DNA of 64,000 nt from Ruegeria sp. THAF33 (GTDB lineage: Bacteria > Pseudomonadota > Alphaproteobacteria > Rhodobacterales > Rhodobacteraceae). Shown here piece by piece: positions 43,588 to 51,996 of the stretch. How positions within the stretch are numbered: the stretch's first letter is position 1; every line of letters begins with the position of its first letter. The stretch is taken from NCBI RefSeq assembly GCF_009363615.1, contig NZ_CP045385.1:62001-126000 (forward strand), read 5' to 3'. The translations under genes and the position numbers were made by a program. The notes beneath the pieces are model-generated. The model searched no databases. It saw only the letters and a list, made by a program, of their open reading frames with translations, and was not told where the DNA came from.

Positions 43588-44832
43588 TCAGGCCTCTGGC
43601 GTTTCGATCGAGGCTGCACCATTGGTGCGATTAACATCTGTGTGGGGAAAGAACTCTGCCCATACGTGCCAGAAGAGACCGGGCTTCACATCTGCCGAAC
43701 GTACGAGTTGCTTGCCGTCGCCGGTGATCCCAAAAAAGTCGACGCTCTGAACTGGTGCCCCGGTGCTATTTACCCAGACGTTCAAGCTTTCATAAGTCGG
43801 GCTCCAAGCCACGACCACCGGCCGCCCGCCCACCTCGGCATTCACCACATTGCCCTGCGAGACGACGAAATCATCGGTCCAACAGGTAGCATCCGACCCG
43901 ATGTTAACGCCCCAGACATACGTCTTAGTAGGCAAGCGCGGATCAATTGGCCGCTCCAAGTTTTGCATGATTGGTTTGGCCTCGGTGTGATGCTTCTGAA
44001 TCGTCGCGGTAAAGGCCAGTTCCATGGCGCTGTCCAACAGGAACAAAAACGGGTTTGAAGGTAACTTGTTCAAGAAAACCGCACCTTCAGGATAGGCCTT
44101 TTGAAACCCACGAAAAGTCATACGGAAGGTCGGCCACGCGCGCATCGCCAGTTCCGGACGCAATGGGCAGACGAGTCCCTCGACGCTGGTATCTTGGTCC
44201 TTGGCGCGGAAGCCGTAAATCTGCTGCAATGGCTCGCCCGTGTTATTGTCGCGTAGGACAAGGTTGTTGCCATGCTGGGCAAGCACCTCCAGATCGAGCT
44301 CTTTGTCTTCTACCACCGGAACGTAGCCAAGACCCAGATTGGCTATTGCACAGAACGTCATGACTACTGGTTCACCGTCCAGACCGTCATGAGTACCAGC
44401 CAGATGCGGGCGCATGATTTGCGGTTGGGGATGCGCACGGGCGACGCCATTGTTTTCCAGAACAATGACCTGAGTTGTCGGGCTGACAAACTCCTGTGCC
44501 TCTTCGATACTGTAATATTTTGCATTATCTTTCTGGTTGCGCAGGCCCACATGGACATACACCCAAGTAAAGGCAACAAGACCAAGGCTTAGAGCGGTCC
44601 CCGCCCAAAACACCCAGGCAACGCCGCCGCCAAACGCGAAGTGCGTGACAGCGGAGAGGGCCCATGCCGCAATACCAATTCCGACGAATTGATATTCATT
44701 GCGAATAAACCGGTCCACGTTGGCGCGCTTCGTTTTAATAAAAAGCTGCGGTATGTCACCGAGATCGCGGAAATAAAGCAATGCAACAATAACCGAAGCG
44801 AAAGTTGCCAAGTAAAATATCGCGTCCGCCAC
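43588..44832 (-). CDS. DUF3179 membrane protein
   Basis: 414 residues. Three N-terminal hydrophobic segments (FYLATFASVIVALLYF, FVGIGIAAWALSAVTHFAFG, AWVFWAGTALSLGLVAFTWV) precede a DUF3179 domain with the conserved GEPVVMTFCAIANLGLGY and FRAKDQDTSV regions. The domain's function is not established. It is sometimes found near sulfatases or redox proteins, which agrees with the arrangement here. Confidence 0.75.
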   Translation of the reverse strand: MADAIFYLATFASVIVALLYFRDLGDIPQLFIKTKRANVDRFIRNEYQFVGIGIAAWALSAVTHFAFGGGVAWVFWAGTALSLGLVAFTWVYVHVGLRNQKDNAKYYSIEEAQEFVSPTTQVIVLENNGVARAHPQPQIMRPHLAGTHDGLDGEPVVMTFCAIANLGLGYVPVVEDKELDLEVLAQHGNNLVLRDNNTGEPLQQIYGFRAKDQDTSVEGLVCPLRPELAMRAWPTFRMTFRGFQKAYPEGAVFLNKLPSNPFLFLLDSAMELAFTATIQKHHTEAKPIMQNLERPIDPRLPTKTYVWGVNIGSDATCWTDDFVVSQGNVVNAEVGGRPVVVAWSPTYESLNVWVNSTGAPVQSVDFFGITGDGKQLVRSADVKPGLFWHVWAEFFPHTDVNRTNGAASIETPEA

Positions 44833-45333
44833 AATAGGTACTCCCTGCTCTGAACCCGCTCGAGCCAGTATGTGTTCAAAAGTATCTAACCTAATAAGTA
44901 AACAAAACGAAACGCTGCTTCGAGTTTAAACAAGCCATCACTCATTTTCGAGAAAAGTCACCTGCGGCGCGAAACAATGAAACGTAGTTTCAGCCGCAGA
45001 TTTCTGGGCAAGTAAGAGTCTGCTTTGTCCGCGACCCGTAAATTCGACACTTGAACCATGCTGCGGACCCCACCAATGACCGGTTCTCTCGCCGCGCGAC
45101 AGCACGGCAGTTTTCGCTCCTGCCGCATTTTTCACGCTGCGAGCGCGCGCAGCACAAAATCACAATGACTAGGTAGGGCTCGATGCAGTCGTTCTCTGCT
45201 GTTTGCATAATTGGCTGGTCGCAGCCCGCAGCGGACGTTTACAAGGAAACTTTGCTGTTTCGTAGAGCGCAACAAATCCGTCGTTTGTCGAATCTCTTGA
45301 GACGAAATCGCAAATGCGTGTTAGCTCCAGACT
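44833..45333. other. gene-free region with degraded repeat
   Basis: About 500 bp. Near 45,205-45,232 the minus strand carries GTCCGCTGCGGGCTGCGACC, related to the dispersed repeat core at 17,866 and 63,957. No gene seen. Confidence 0.4.
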
Positions 45334-46260
45334 ATGGCAAATACATCTGCTAAAGATCGACCGTCCATCCCCCACGCAGTTGCGGTAATAGGCGTCCTTA
45401 TTGCTTCGATCTGTTTCGGATTGGTTCCCTACTTCAGCCGCAGTCTAACCGAGCAGGGTGTAGCACCCTATGCTGTGGCATTCTATCGCTACATTGTTGC
45501 AGCGCTTCTTCTGCTTCCCGTCCTCATCCGGCACCGACATGAATGGCGAGAGATCACTTGGGGTCTGTCAGCCGGAGCGGTGATGGGACTTGGTTGGATC
45601 GGATATGTAACGGCGCTGGAGAAGTTGCCTGCGTCGACAGTCGGCGTGCTTTACATGACCTATCCGGTGTTCACACTGGTCATTGCCTGGGCTGTGTTCG
45701 CCGATGCACCGACGCGGCGCGCCTTGTCAGCTGCTGGTTTGATTGTGGTCGCCGCTGTCATTGCTGGCTCGCCCGCGTCAGTTCCTGTGGCGCATCTACC
45801 AACGCTGCTGATATCACTTGCCGCTCCTTTCGGGTTTGGTTTCGGAATTTGCGTCCTGGTGCACAGGTTATCCCGGATTGCGCCCTTGGCCCGCATCGCA
45901 TCAGTTTCTCTGGGGTCTGCATTGGGCCTCGCGCCGCTCATTCTCGGTGCAGAGGTTGGAGAGCTTCTCCCAAGGGATCAATCCGATTGGCTTCTCATTG
46001 TGGGTATCGGACTTGTAACCGCTCTGGTGCCCCAGCTTATCTACACAATCTGCTCGCCGGTCATTGGGGCTTCCCAAACTGCGGTCGTCGGAAGCATCGA
46101 ATTACCCACAATGTTTGCCGTGGGATTTCTGGCCTTTGACGAGGCCATCTCATTACCTCAGGCCTGGGCTTGTGCGCTAATTCTGAGTGCAATTGCGATC
46201 ACAAGAAGCCGAAGAACGCGCACCGTATCTACCGTGCTCACAAGATCACCGAAGCGGTAG
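45334..46260 (+). CDS. EamA/DMT-family transporter
   Basis: 308 residues with ten predicted membrane segments arranged as two EamA repeats (SICFGLVPYFSRSLTEQGVA, VGVLYMTYPVFTLVIAWAVF, and QTAVVGSIELPTMFAVGFLA). Such proteins export metabolites or amino acids. There is no clear ribosome-binding site and no operon partner. It lies just upstream of the IS element. Confidence 0.85.
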   Translation: MANTSAKDRPSIPHAVAVIGVLIASICFGLVPYFSRSLTEQGVAPYAVAFYRYIVAALLLLPVLIRHRHEWREITWGLSAGAVMGLGWIGYVTALEKLPASTVGVLYMTYPVFTLVIAWAVFADAPTRRALSAAGLIVVAAVIAGSPASVPVAHLPTLLISLAAPFGFGFGICVLVHRLSRIAPLARIASVSLGSALGLAPLILGAEVGELLPRDQSDWLLIVGIGLVTALVPQLIYTICSPVIGASQTAVVGSIELPTMFAVGFLAFDEAISLPQAWACALILSAIAITRSRRTRTVSTVLTRSPKR

Positions 46261-46436
46261 TGTTGCACTCGCAATAGTCCTACTTTGCGGCGCCGATCAG
46301 GCCCCGACATAATGTGGGCGATGAGGTGGTGCGCACCCATTTCGGCACGTCTTGTTCTTGGTTCAGGTGATGCTAGGTCGTGTTGACAAAAGGGATTCCC
46401 AGCGCCCGCTGATCGTGATTCAAGCCGGTATCTGCG

Positions 46437-46847
46437 ATGGAGGCCAGCTTGGCAAGAAACCTAATGTCGGACGAGGAGTGGGCGTTCTTTGAACGGTTCA
46501 TTCTTTCGATCCGTGCCCCGAACGGGCGCAAACCGATCAACCACCGCCTTGTTCTTGATGGCGTTTTCTGGATTGCACGTACAGGTGCCCCATGGCGAGA
46601 CTTGCCTGAGGAGTTTGGGAAGTGGTCGAGTGTCTACCGACAGTTCCGTCGCTGGACCCTCGCGGGGCTCTGGGAACAGATTTTGGAAACCTTGACCGAA
46701 AGCAGGATCGTTCCTGATGCCCTTCAAATGGTCGACAGCACCGTGGTTCGTGCCCATCATCAGGCAGCGGGCGCAAAAGGGGGACTCCGCGACAGGGTTT
46801 TGGCCGCTCAAAAGGCGGCTTCACGACCAAGATCCACCTCCGGGTAA
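46437..46847 (+). CDS. IS427-type transposase OrfA
   Basis: 136 residues in the OrfA frame. It carries the DUF4096-like N-terminal domain (LMSDEEWAFFERFILSIRAP, GVFWIARTGAPWRDLPEEFG, KWSSVYRQFRRWTLAGLWEQ) and the first catalytic Asp in MVDSTVVRAHHQAAGAKGG. A slippery AAAAGGGGG at 46,775-46,783 then allows a -1 shift into OrfB, which reads on as GTPRQGFGRSKGGFTTKIHL. Confidence 0.88.
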   Translation: MEASLARNLMSDEEWAFFERFILSIRAPNGRKPINHRLVLDGVFWIARTGAPWRDLPEEFGKWSSVYRQFRRWTLAGLWEQILETLTESRIVPDALQMVDSTVVRAHHQAAGAKGGLRDRVLAAQKAASRPRSTSG

Positions 46848-46864
46848 ATGCCGCCGGGCTGCCG

Positions 46865-47224
46865 ATGAGAACTGACATCACGCCTGGCCAGACATCGGAC
46901 TATCTTGGATTTGATCGGGTCATGGACGACAACCTGCCCGAGCCAGTCGTGCTGCTAGCCGACAAAGGTTACGACGCCGACCGCATTCGCACCGACCTGC
47001 ACAACCGCTGCATTCGACCGGTGATCCCAATGCGAAAGTCCCGAAAGAAGCGCGTTGGTTTGGATTGGCATCTCTACCGGCTGAGAAACCTGGTCGAGAG
47101 ATGCTTCAACAAGCTGAAGAATGCTCGGCGCGTGGCAACCCGCTATGACAAAACAGCCGAAAGCTTCCTCGGCTTCGTAGATATCACTTCGATCCGCCTC
47201 TGGATCCGCCATTTGTCAACATGA
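46865..47224 (+). CDS. IS427-type transposase OrfB (catalytic C-terminus)
   Basis: About 119 residues after its internal Met; in the fused product the frame begins near 46,780. It contains the second Asp in LLADKGYDADRIR and the Glu in LRNLVERCFNKLKNARRVAT, completing the DDE triad. Produced by -1 frameshifting from OrfA. Confidence 0.85.
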   Translation: MRTDITPGQTSDYLGFDRVMDDNLPEPVVLLADKGYDADRIRTDLHNRCIRPVIPMRKSRKKRVGLDWHLYRLRNLVERCFNKLKNARRVATRYDKTAESFLGFVDITSIRLWIRHLST

Positions 47225-47285
47225 CCTAGGTGAACTTGACCTTCACTGATGTCGCGTGGCCTCTTGAGACGAAATTGATCGACAG

Positions 47286-49079
47286 GTGTTGTCTTCTCTG
47301 TCTCTTGCACTTCGGAAGGATCTTGCAGCCGTGCCCTTTAATGAAATGACGATTGCCCAGGCTCTCAAGCAAATCAATGCGAACAAGTTCGTCTTGCCGG
47401 CAATCCAACGTGAATTTGTATGGGGGCCTGAGCGAATTTGTAAGCTCTTCGACAGCCTGATGCAGGGCTTTCCGGTGGGATCGCTGCTTTTTTGGAACGT
47501 CGAAGCCGAGTACAGCGGCACGCTGCGGTTCTACGGTTTCATGCGGGACTACCACGAAAGGGACAACCGGACCTGCCCCGAGTTGCCTGTCATCCACGAC
47601 CAGGATGTCACGGCGATCCTTGACGGACAGCAGCGTTTGACCGCACTAAACATCGGTCTGCAGGGTTCAATGTCCATGAAAAAGCCGCGGATGCGATGGA
47701 CCAGCGACAACGCGTTTCCGGCCACGACGTTGTATTTCAATCTCACTGATGCGCCAGAAGACGACGAAGAAGGCGAGACATTTCATTTCAGGTTTCATGA
47801 ACGGCCGCCAGAGGGAGACGACATCTGGTTTCCGGTGCCAAAGTTGCTCAGCCTGACAAAAGGCGTTCCCATGCTGTCGTGGTTGCAGTCGCAGGGGCTG
47901 GGTGGCGAGGACCTAAACCGGGCCTTCTCCCGCCTCGATTGCCTCTACGATGTCATCAACACAGAGAAACACATTGCCTACTTCGTCGAGGAACGGCAAG
48001 ATATCGACCGGGTCCTCCAGATCTTCATCCGGATGAACTCGGGCGGAATTGTCCTGTCCTATTCCGACCTGCTCCTGAGCATTGCCACGGCGCAATGGAC
48101 GAATAGAGACGCGCGGAAGGAAGTCCAGTCCCTCGTCGACGACATGAACAATGTCGGCAACGGCTTTCGATTCGACAAAGATCTGGTCCTCAAGGCCGGG
48201 CTAATGCTGCTTGACGTGCAAAGCGTTGGGTTCAAAGTCGAGAACTTCAACCGCAGCAACATGGAACTGCTGGAAGCAAACTGGGATAGCGTGCGCGAAG
48301 CCCTGGTCCGTTCCGTGCAACTCGTCTCCGATTTTGGATTCGACGACACGAACCTGCGAGCAGACAGCGCTCTCCTCCCCATCGCCTACTACATACATCG
48401 CCGGGGCCTGCGGCAAACCTATCTCTACGCGCAGGCTGAACATGAAGACCGAGAGCACATCCGGCGCTGGCTAATGCGATCGTTTCTCAAGCCGTCCGGG
48501 ATCTGGGGGAGCGGGCTCGACACGCTCTTGACGGCGCTGCGAACCATTGTCCGTGAGTCGGCAGCGGACGGTTTCCCTGTTGCAGCTATTGAGGCCGAGA
48601 TGGCCCGGCGCGGGAAAGGACTCGCCTTCTCAGACGAGGAAGTCGAAGAGCTGTGTGCCATGCGCTACGGCGATCGCCGGCTCTTCTGCCTTCTCACCTT
48701 GCTTTACGATTTCGTCGATACCCGCAACAACTTCCACATCGATCACTTCTACCCGCGAAGCCGCTTCACAGTTGCCAGGCTGAAGGCGGAGGGTGTCCCA
48801 GATGGGGATCTCGAACGACTACGTAGCCAAGTTGATGAGGTCGCCAATCTCCAACTGCTTGAAGGCGGACCGAATATCGAAAAGGCAGCCAAGTGGCCTC
48901 ATGACTGGCTGGAAACCCGGTTTGGCAGTAGTGACGAACCGGGAAATTCGAAAACGCGAAGTGCCTATCTTGACCGTCATGACCTTGTCGACGTAGCGCC
49001 CGGAATTCAGGATTTTGACAGGTTGTATGAGGTGCGTCGCGCCGCAATCCAAAAGAAGCTGGTCGCAATTCTTGCTTGA
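47286..49079 (+). CDS. DUF262/HNH protein (GmrSD-like, putative defence nuclease)
   Basis: Up to 597 residues; the start may be GTG 47,286, GTG 47,331 or ATG 47,346, because the IS insertion 60 bp upstream has replaced the normal leader. The N-terminal DUF262 domain has FVLPAIQREFVWGPERICKL (QREFVW near 41) and DGQQRLTAL (near 113), the predicted nucleotide-hydrolysing ParB-like motif. The C-terminal DUF1524-like HNH has HIDHFYPRS (484-492) followed by VANLQLL. This is the architecture of GmrSD and BrxU type IV restriction enzymes that cut modified phage DNA. Here both domains are in one chain. Activity against phage is inference. Confidence 0.8.
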   Translation: MLSSLSLALRKDLAAVPFNEMTIAQALKQINANKFVLPAIQREFVWGPERICKLFDSLMQGFPVGSLLFWNVEAEYSGTLRFYGFMRDYHERDNRTCPELPVIHDQDVTAILDGQQRLTALNIGLQGSMSMKKPRMRWTSDNAFPATTLYFNLTDAPEDDEEGETFHFRFHERPPEGDDIWFPVPKLLSLTKGVPMLSWLQSQGLGGEDLNRAFSRLDCLYDVINTEKHIAYFVEERQDIDRVLQIFIRMNSGGIVLSYSDLLLSIATAQWTNRDARKEVQSLVDDMNNVGNGFRFDKDLVLKAGLMLLDVQSVGFKVENFNRSNMELLEANWDSVREALVRSVQLVSDFGFDDTNLRADSALLPIAYYIHRRGLRQTYLYAQAEHEDREHIRRWLMRSFLKPSGIWGSGLDTLLTALRTIVRESAADGFPVAAIEAEMARRGKGLAFSDEEVEELCAMRYGDRRLFCLLTLLYDFVDTRNNFHIDHFYPRSRFTVARLKAEGVPDGDLERLRSQVDEVANLQLLEGGPNIEKAAKWPHDWLETRFGSSDEPGNSKTRSAYLDRHDLVDVAPGIQDFDRLYEVRRAAIQKKLVAILA

Positions 49080-49124
49080 GACCGCCCTATTCTGCACTCA
49101 GCCTGAATCGACCCCAATTAGTAA

Positions 49125-49210
49125 ATGCACTCCATGAACGACAATTCAACACAAGCCGCCAAGCTCGAAGTGTCACGCGATGATCTATACGATCAGGTCT
49201 GGTCAAAGCC
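49125..49210 (+). pseudogene. truncated 5' fragment of a helix-turn-helix gene
   Basis: The frame begins MHSMNDNSTQAAKLEVSRDD then LYDQVWSKPMT, which resembles the start of HTH proteins that read LYxLVWSxPM followed by a recognition helix. After about residue 31 similarity stops and the sequence turns into non-coding-like DNA, so only the N-terminus survives a deletion. Confidence 0.4.
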
Positions 49211-49436
49211 GATGACACATTGGGCCTGTTGGTCACTCTGGGCGGTGCGGTCGAATAACTGTTGTCTTGTTAGTCTTCGTGGGGAATCTAATCCCAGCCG
49301 GTCAGATAACGCGCTGTGGGATCAAGCGGACATGGGCCGATACCAGCGCCTTCATTTTGTCCCACGGTACGACAGAGTTTTTTGGTGGGATTGTGGGAGA
49401 AAACTGGTGTTCTAACACTCAATAATGGAGCAAATC
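49211..49436. other. junction DNA after the truncated gene
   Basis: No gene; composition unlike the flanking coding DNA. A possible deletion or insertion junction lies near 49,210. Confidence 0.3.
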
Positions 49437-49670
49437 ATGAACGCCAAAACGAAAAGCCCCGCTGGTCTGCCCTCGAAGAAACATGGCATGAAGTCCGGAA
49501 AGAACCGCGACAACAAATCTCCCAAGTCCGGGAAAGCCCCTCGGGTGCCGATGACAACGGAAGCTGTCCGGCGCATCGAACAAAGCAAGACGCCCGACAG
49601 TGGATTTGTAGACCGCGCCCGAAAAACGGTTGCTCACGGCCGCCCGAAGCAACCGGCACGTCAGCCCTGA
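49437..49670 (+). CDS. small basic hypothetical protein (77 aa)
   Basis: 77 residues starting MNAKTKSPAGLPSKKHGMKS behind ATGGAGCAAATC. Very rich in Lys, Arg, Ser and Pro, and probably disordered at the N-terminus; the C-terminal half (TTEAVRRIEQSKTPDSGFVD) could be helical. It may bind nucleic acid. No family recognised. Confidence 0.45.
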   Translation: MNAKTKSPAGLPSKKHGMKSGKNRDNKSPKSGKAPRVPMTTEAVRRIEQSKTPDSGFVDRARKTVAHGRPKQPARQP

Positions 49671-49705
49671 TGCTATGACTTGAGCACAGCCTTGCTGAAT
49701 TGGGA

Positions 49706-50935
49706 TCAGAGGCCAAATTCAGCAAGGCGCTTCCTATGGTTGTCCAATGCGCTATCGTAGATCTGCGGCCAATCCTGCCAAACGTCGTGCAAGTCTTGAA
49801 GCAGTGTCGGATTGTCTAGCTTGCGACTTGCGTACTCCCACACACGCTCAATGTAACTCATGAACCCAGCGATGTGTCCGTAGATTCGCAGCCGAAGAAG
49901 TTCATTTTCCCACTTCGCATCCCCGTCGTCTGACAATGCACTCTGCAATGTCCCGTCGGGAGGCGAACCCTCCGCGGCTTCGATCGTTCGGCAAATGTCT
50001 TCAACAACCTTGAATGTAAGCGGTTTTTGGCCCGAAAGAACTCCATTCAACTTTCGAACAATATTTTCGCTTCCATTGGCGCCGTCCGGGTGTTTTGCCA
50101 AAAGGGTGTGGATCTGGCGGGCAACGCTGGTCGGGCCCCGACTGCCCGTTCGCGGAGCACTATGGTGAGCTCGCTCAAATTCAGCGACGGCGGCGACCCA
50201 GGCGGGTCCACTCGACCATCTCTGCCCGCCATTTTCAGTCGACTGAGGTGTCGGGTTCAGAATTGGGTTGTCCTCCTCGCCGGGCGCGGCCGCTGCCGCC
50301 GAAACGAGAGCCAGTTGCCACATCATACCGGTCTGAAACGCCAGTCGCCCCAATCGTTCCGCATCGAGGCTTGTTTCGCGTTCCACATACCTTTGCAGAG
50401 CTGTTCCTTCGGGCAATCCTTTCAGGCAAGTCTTTATAAGATCCTTTTCGGGGATCTTGCCTTGTTCCAAAGCGAGGCCGTTCCGCTCCGGCTCAGAAAA
50501 AGCTTCGATGAACGAGGCAAATAAAGCTCGCGACGTGTTCGAGCCTGGAGCCGATGTACCAGAACGGCTGACTTCCATACCCAAAAGAAGTGAAGTTGGT
50601 CCGCCGCACCATTTTGCGAACTCGTCGAAGGACAAAGCGTACTTCTCTTGGAAGGTATTGAGAGAGGCATCAAGGTCAGCGAGGTTGAATCTTTTTGCTT
50701 CTTTTCGGTCGGTCCGATCAGCCCAATGATCTAGGAGCTGTGTAAAGAAAGCCCGCATCTTCTTACTACCAAGGGAGACTGCCTCGGTATCGGGAATACG
50801 ATCTTTCATTTTGCGGAGACGGTCGGCTTCGCGAGCTTGCGTTTCTGTAAGGCTGCTGTTGCGAGCAAGAAAAGGAACATGCTTCGGTTGAATGTTGGGC
50901 CGCGCTGCGCCGAGGTCCGCGCAGTACGCATTCAT
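49706..50935 (-). CDS. hypothetical protein (409 aa)
   Basis: I prefer the ATG at 50,935 (AAAGG upstream) over the earlier ATG at 50,965. Soluble, no signal peptide or membrane helix. A middle segment has a helix-turn-helix-like pattern (GSRGPTSVARQIHTLLAKHP) and the C-terminus is helical (IAGFMSYIERVWEYASRKLD). I do not recognise a family. It lies between a small basic gene and a folate gene in the accessory region, convergent with the former. Confidence 0.55.
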   Translation of the reverse strand: MNAYCADLGAARPNIQPKHVPFLARNSSLTETQAREADRLRKMKDRIPDTEAVSLGSKKMRAFFTQLLDHWADRTDRKEAKRFNLADLDASLNTFQEKYALSFDEFAKWCGGPTSLLLGMEVSRSGTSAPGSNTSRALFASFIEAFSEPERNGLALEQGKIPEKDLIKTCLKGLPEGTALQRYVERETSLDAERLGRLAFQTGMMWQLALVSAAAAAPGEEDNPILNPTPQSTENGGQRWSSGPAWVAAVAEFERAHHSAPRTGSRGPTSVARQIHTLLAKHPDGANGSENIVRKLNGVLSGQKPLTFKVVEDICRTIEAAEGSPPDGTLQSALSDDGDAKWENELLRLRIYGHIAGFMSYIERVWEYASRKLDNPTLLQDLHDVWQDWPQIYDSALDNHRKRLAEFGL

Positions 50936-51090
50936 CAGGGGGCCTTTGAAAGGATAGCTGATCATCGCAGTAGTCGGTTTTTTGGGTCTTGTGTTGATTG
51001 GAGCTGTTTGGAGGGAAGTGCTATCGATTTGTTGCAGCTACGGAGGGATCCCCTGTTAAATGCTCTTGCCAGAAGGTTTTTCGAGTGGCT

Positions 51091-51744
51091 TCAGAGCCGA
51101 TGTTGAACCGATCCATCAGTGAGGATGACGTCCTCCATGGGGATATCCCAAGGCATCGGGAATATTGTCGGAATGCGACAGTCGGCAAACCCGACCCCTA
51201 CCACTCGTGGTAAGGGATCAAACTGAGCTAGTGTACGGTCATAGTAACCACCGCCATTTCCAAGGCGAAAGCAGGCATCGTCAACCCCCAGCAATGGCGT
51301 GACTACAACGTCCGGGATGAAATCTGGTCCGTTCGTAGGTATCGGAATATTCCATATGCCACGAACCATCTTACATCCCGGAAACCAAGGTCGGAAAACC
51401 AGCGGTGCGTTTTTTTCTAGGACCACTGGCAATAGAACAGTTGAGCCTGCGGCCTGGACGCGTGCCATCCAGTCACGCAAATCCGGTTCGCCGCGAATTG
51501 GCCAGTATACGGCAATCTTCATGCCTTTCTGTGGTGCGATAAGTGTATCAAGCGCCCTAGAAAGCGTTTGCGTCATGACGGCCCGTTCCGATGTGGATAC
51601 ACGCCGCCGCGCGTCCAGCAATCGAACACGCTCGCCTCTCCGGAATCGAGCGACATCTCGCAGGGTATCGGGATCAACCAGTTGCCCGTTTACCAACATG
51701 TGAGCTATGCAAGGAATTGAGCCACCTCTGTCGTCTTGCGCCAT
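51091..51744 (-). CDS. 5-formyltetrahydrofolate cyclo-ligase family protein
   Basis: 217 residues. The family motifs are visible: MKIAVYWPIRGEPDLRDWMA (substrate side), VVVTPLLGVDDACFRLGNGG and GYYDRTLAQ (ATP/Mg site), and VGVGFADCRI. The enzyme converts 5-formyl-THF to 5,10-methenyl-THF with ATP. The N-terminal ~25 residues are unlike the family, so translation may begin at an internal Met (MLVNGQLV). It stands alone among accessory genes and may be a second copy, often needed in roseobacters for C1 metabolism. Confidence 0.85.
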   Translation of the reverse strand: MAQDDRGGSIPCIAHMLVNGQLVDPDTLRDVARFRRGERVRLLDARRRVSTSERAVMTQTLSRALDTLIAPQKGMKIAVYWPIRGEPDLRDWMARVQAAGSTVLLPVVLEKNAPLVFRPWFPGCKMVRGIWNIPIPTNGPDFIPDVVVTPLLGVDDACFRLGNGGGYYDRTLAQFDPLPRVVGVGFADCRIPTIFPMPWDIPMEDVILTDGSVQHRL

Positions 51745-51839
51745 GCTTCTTTCTTTGCGGGTGAAAAACCGGTGCGTGATGGATTACACAAAATCAGCAA
51801 GATGGGAATCCCTGCGATTCAGGTTTTCGGCGGAACGCT

Positions 51840-51948
51840 TTAAAGGTAGACAGCCGCGCGATCCTCCGCGCCGCGTCCGAGGCGCAGAAGGCCGTGGATT
51901 ACATCATGGCTGGCGCCGCGCGGGCCGACCGGGTGGGAACTGAATGAA
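51840..51948 (+). pseudogene. C-terminal gene fragment
   Basis: A short frame reading RAILRAASEAQKAVDYIMAG and then AARADRVGTE with a stop looks like a real protein end, but no start or upstream coding sequence is present. It abuts higher-GC DNA that carries the next gene, so it may mark the edge of an insertion. Confidence 0.3.
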
Positions 51949-51996
51949 GGCAAAACATAGACCTCGAATCAGGTGAGGCGTGATGCGGCGCGGGTG

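Larger units (their letters stand above)
46377..47225 (+). mobile_element. IS427-group IS5-family insertion sequence, 849 bp
   Basis: Ends GTCGTGTTGACAAA (left) and the complement of GTCATGTTGACAAA (right) are imperfect terminal inverted repeats. Both sides are flanked by CTAG (46,373-46,376 and 47,226-47,229), the typical target duplication. Two overlapping frames encode the DDE transposase. The intact duplication suggests a recent insertion. Confidence 0.85.
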
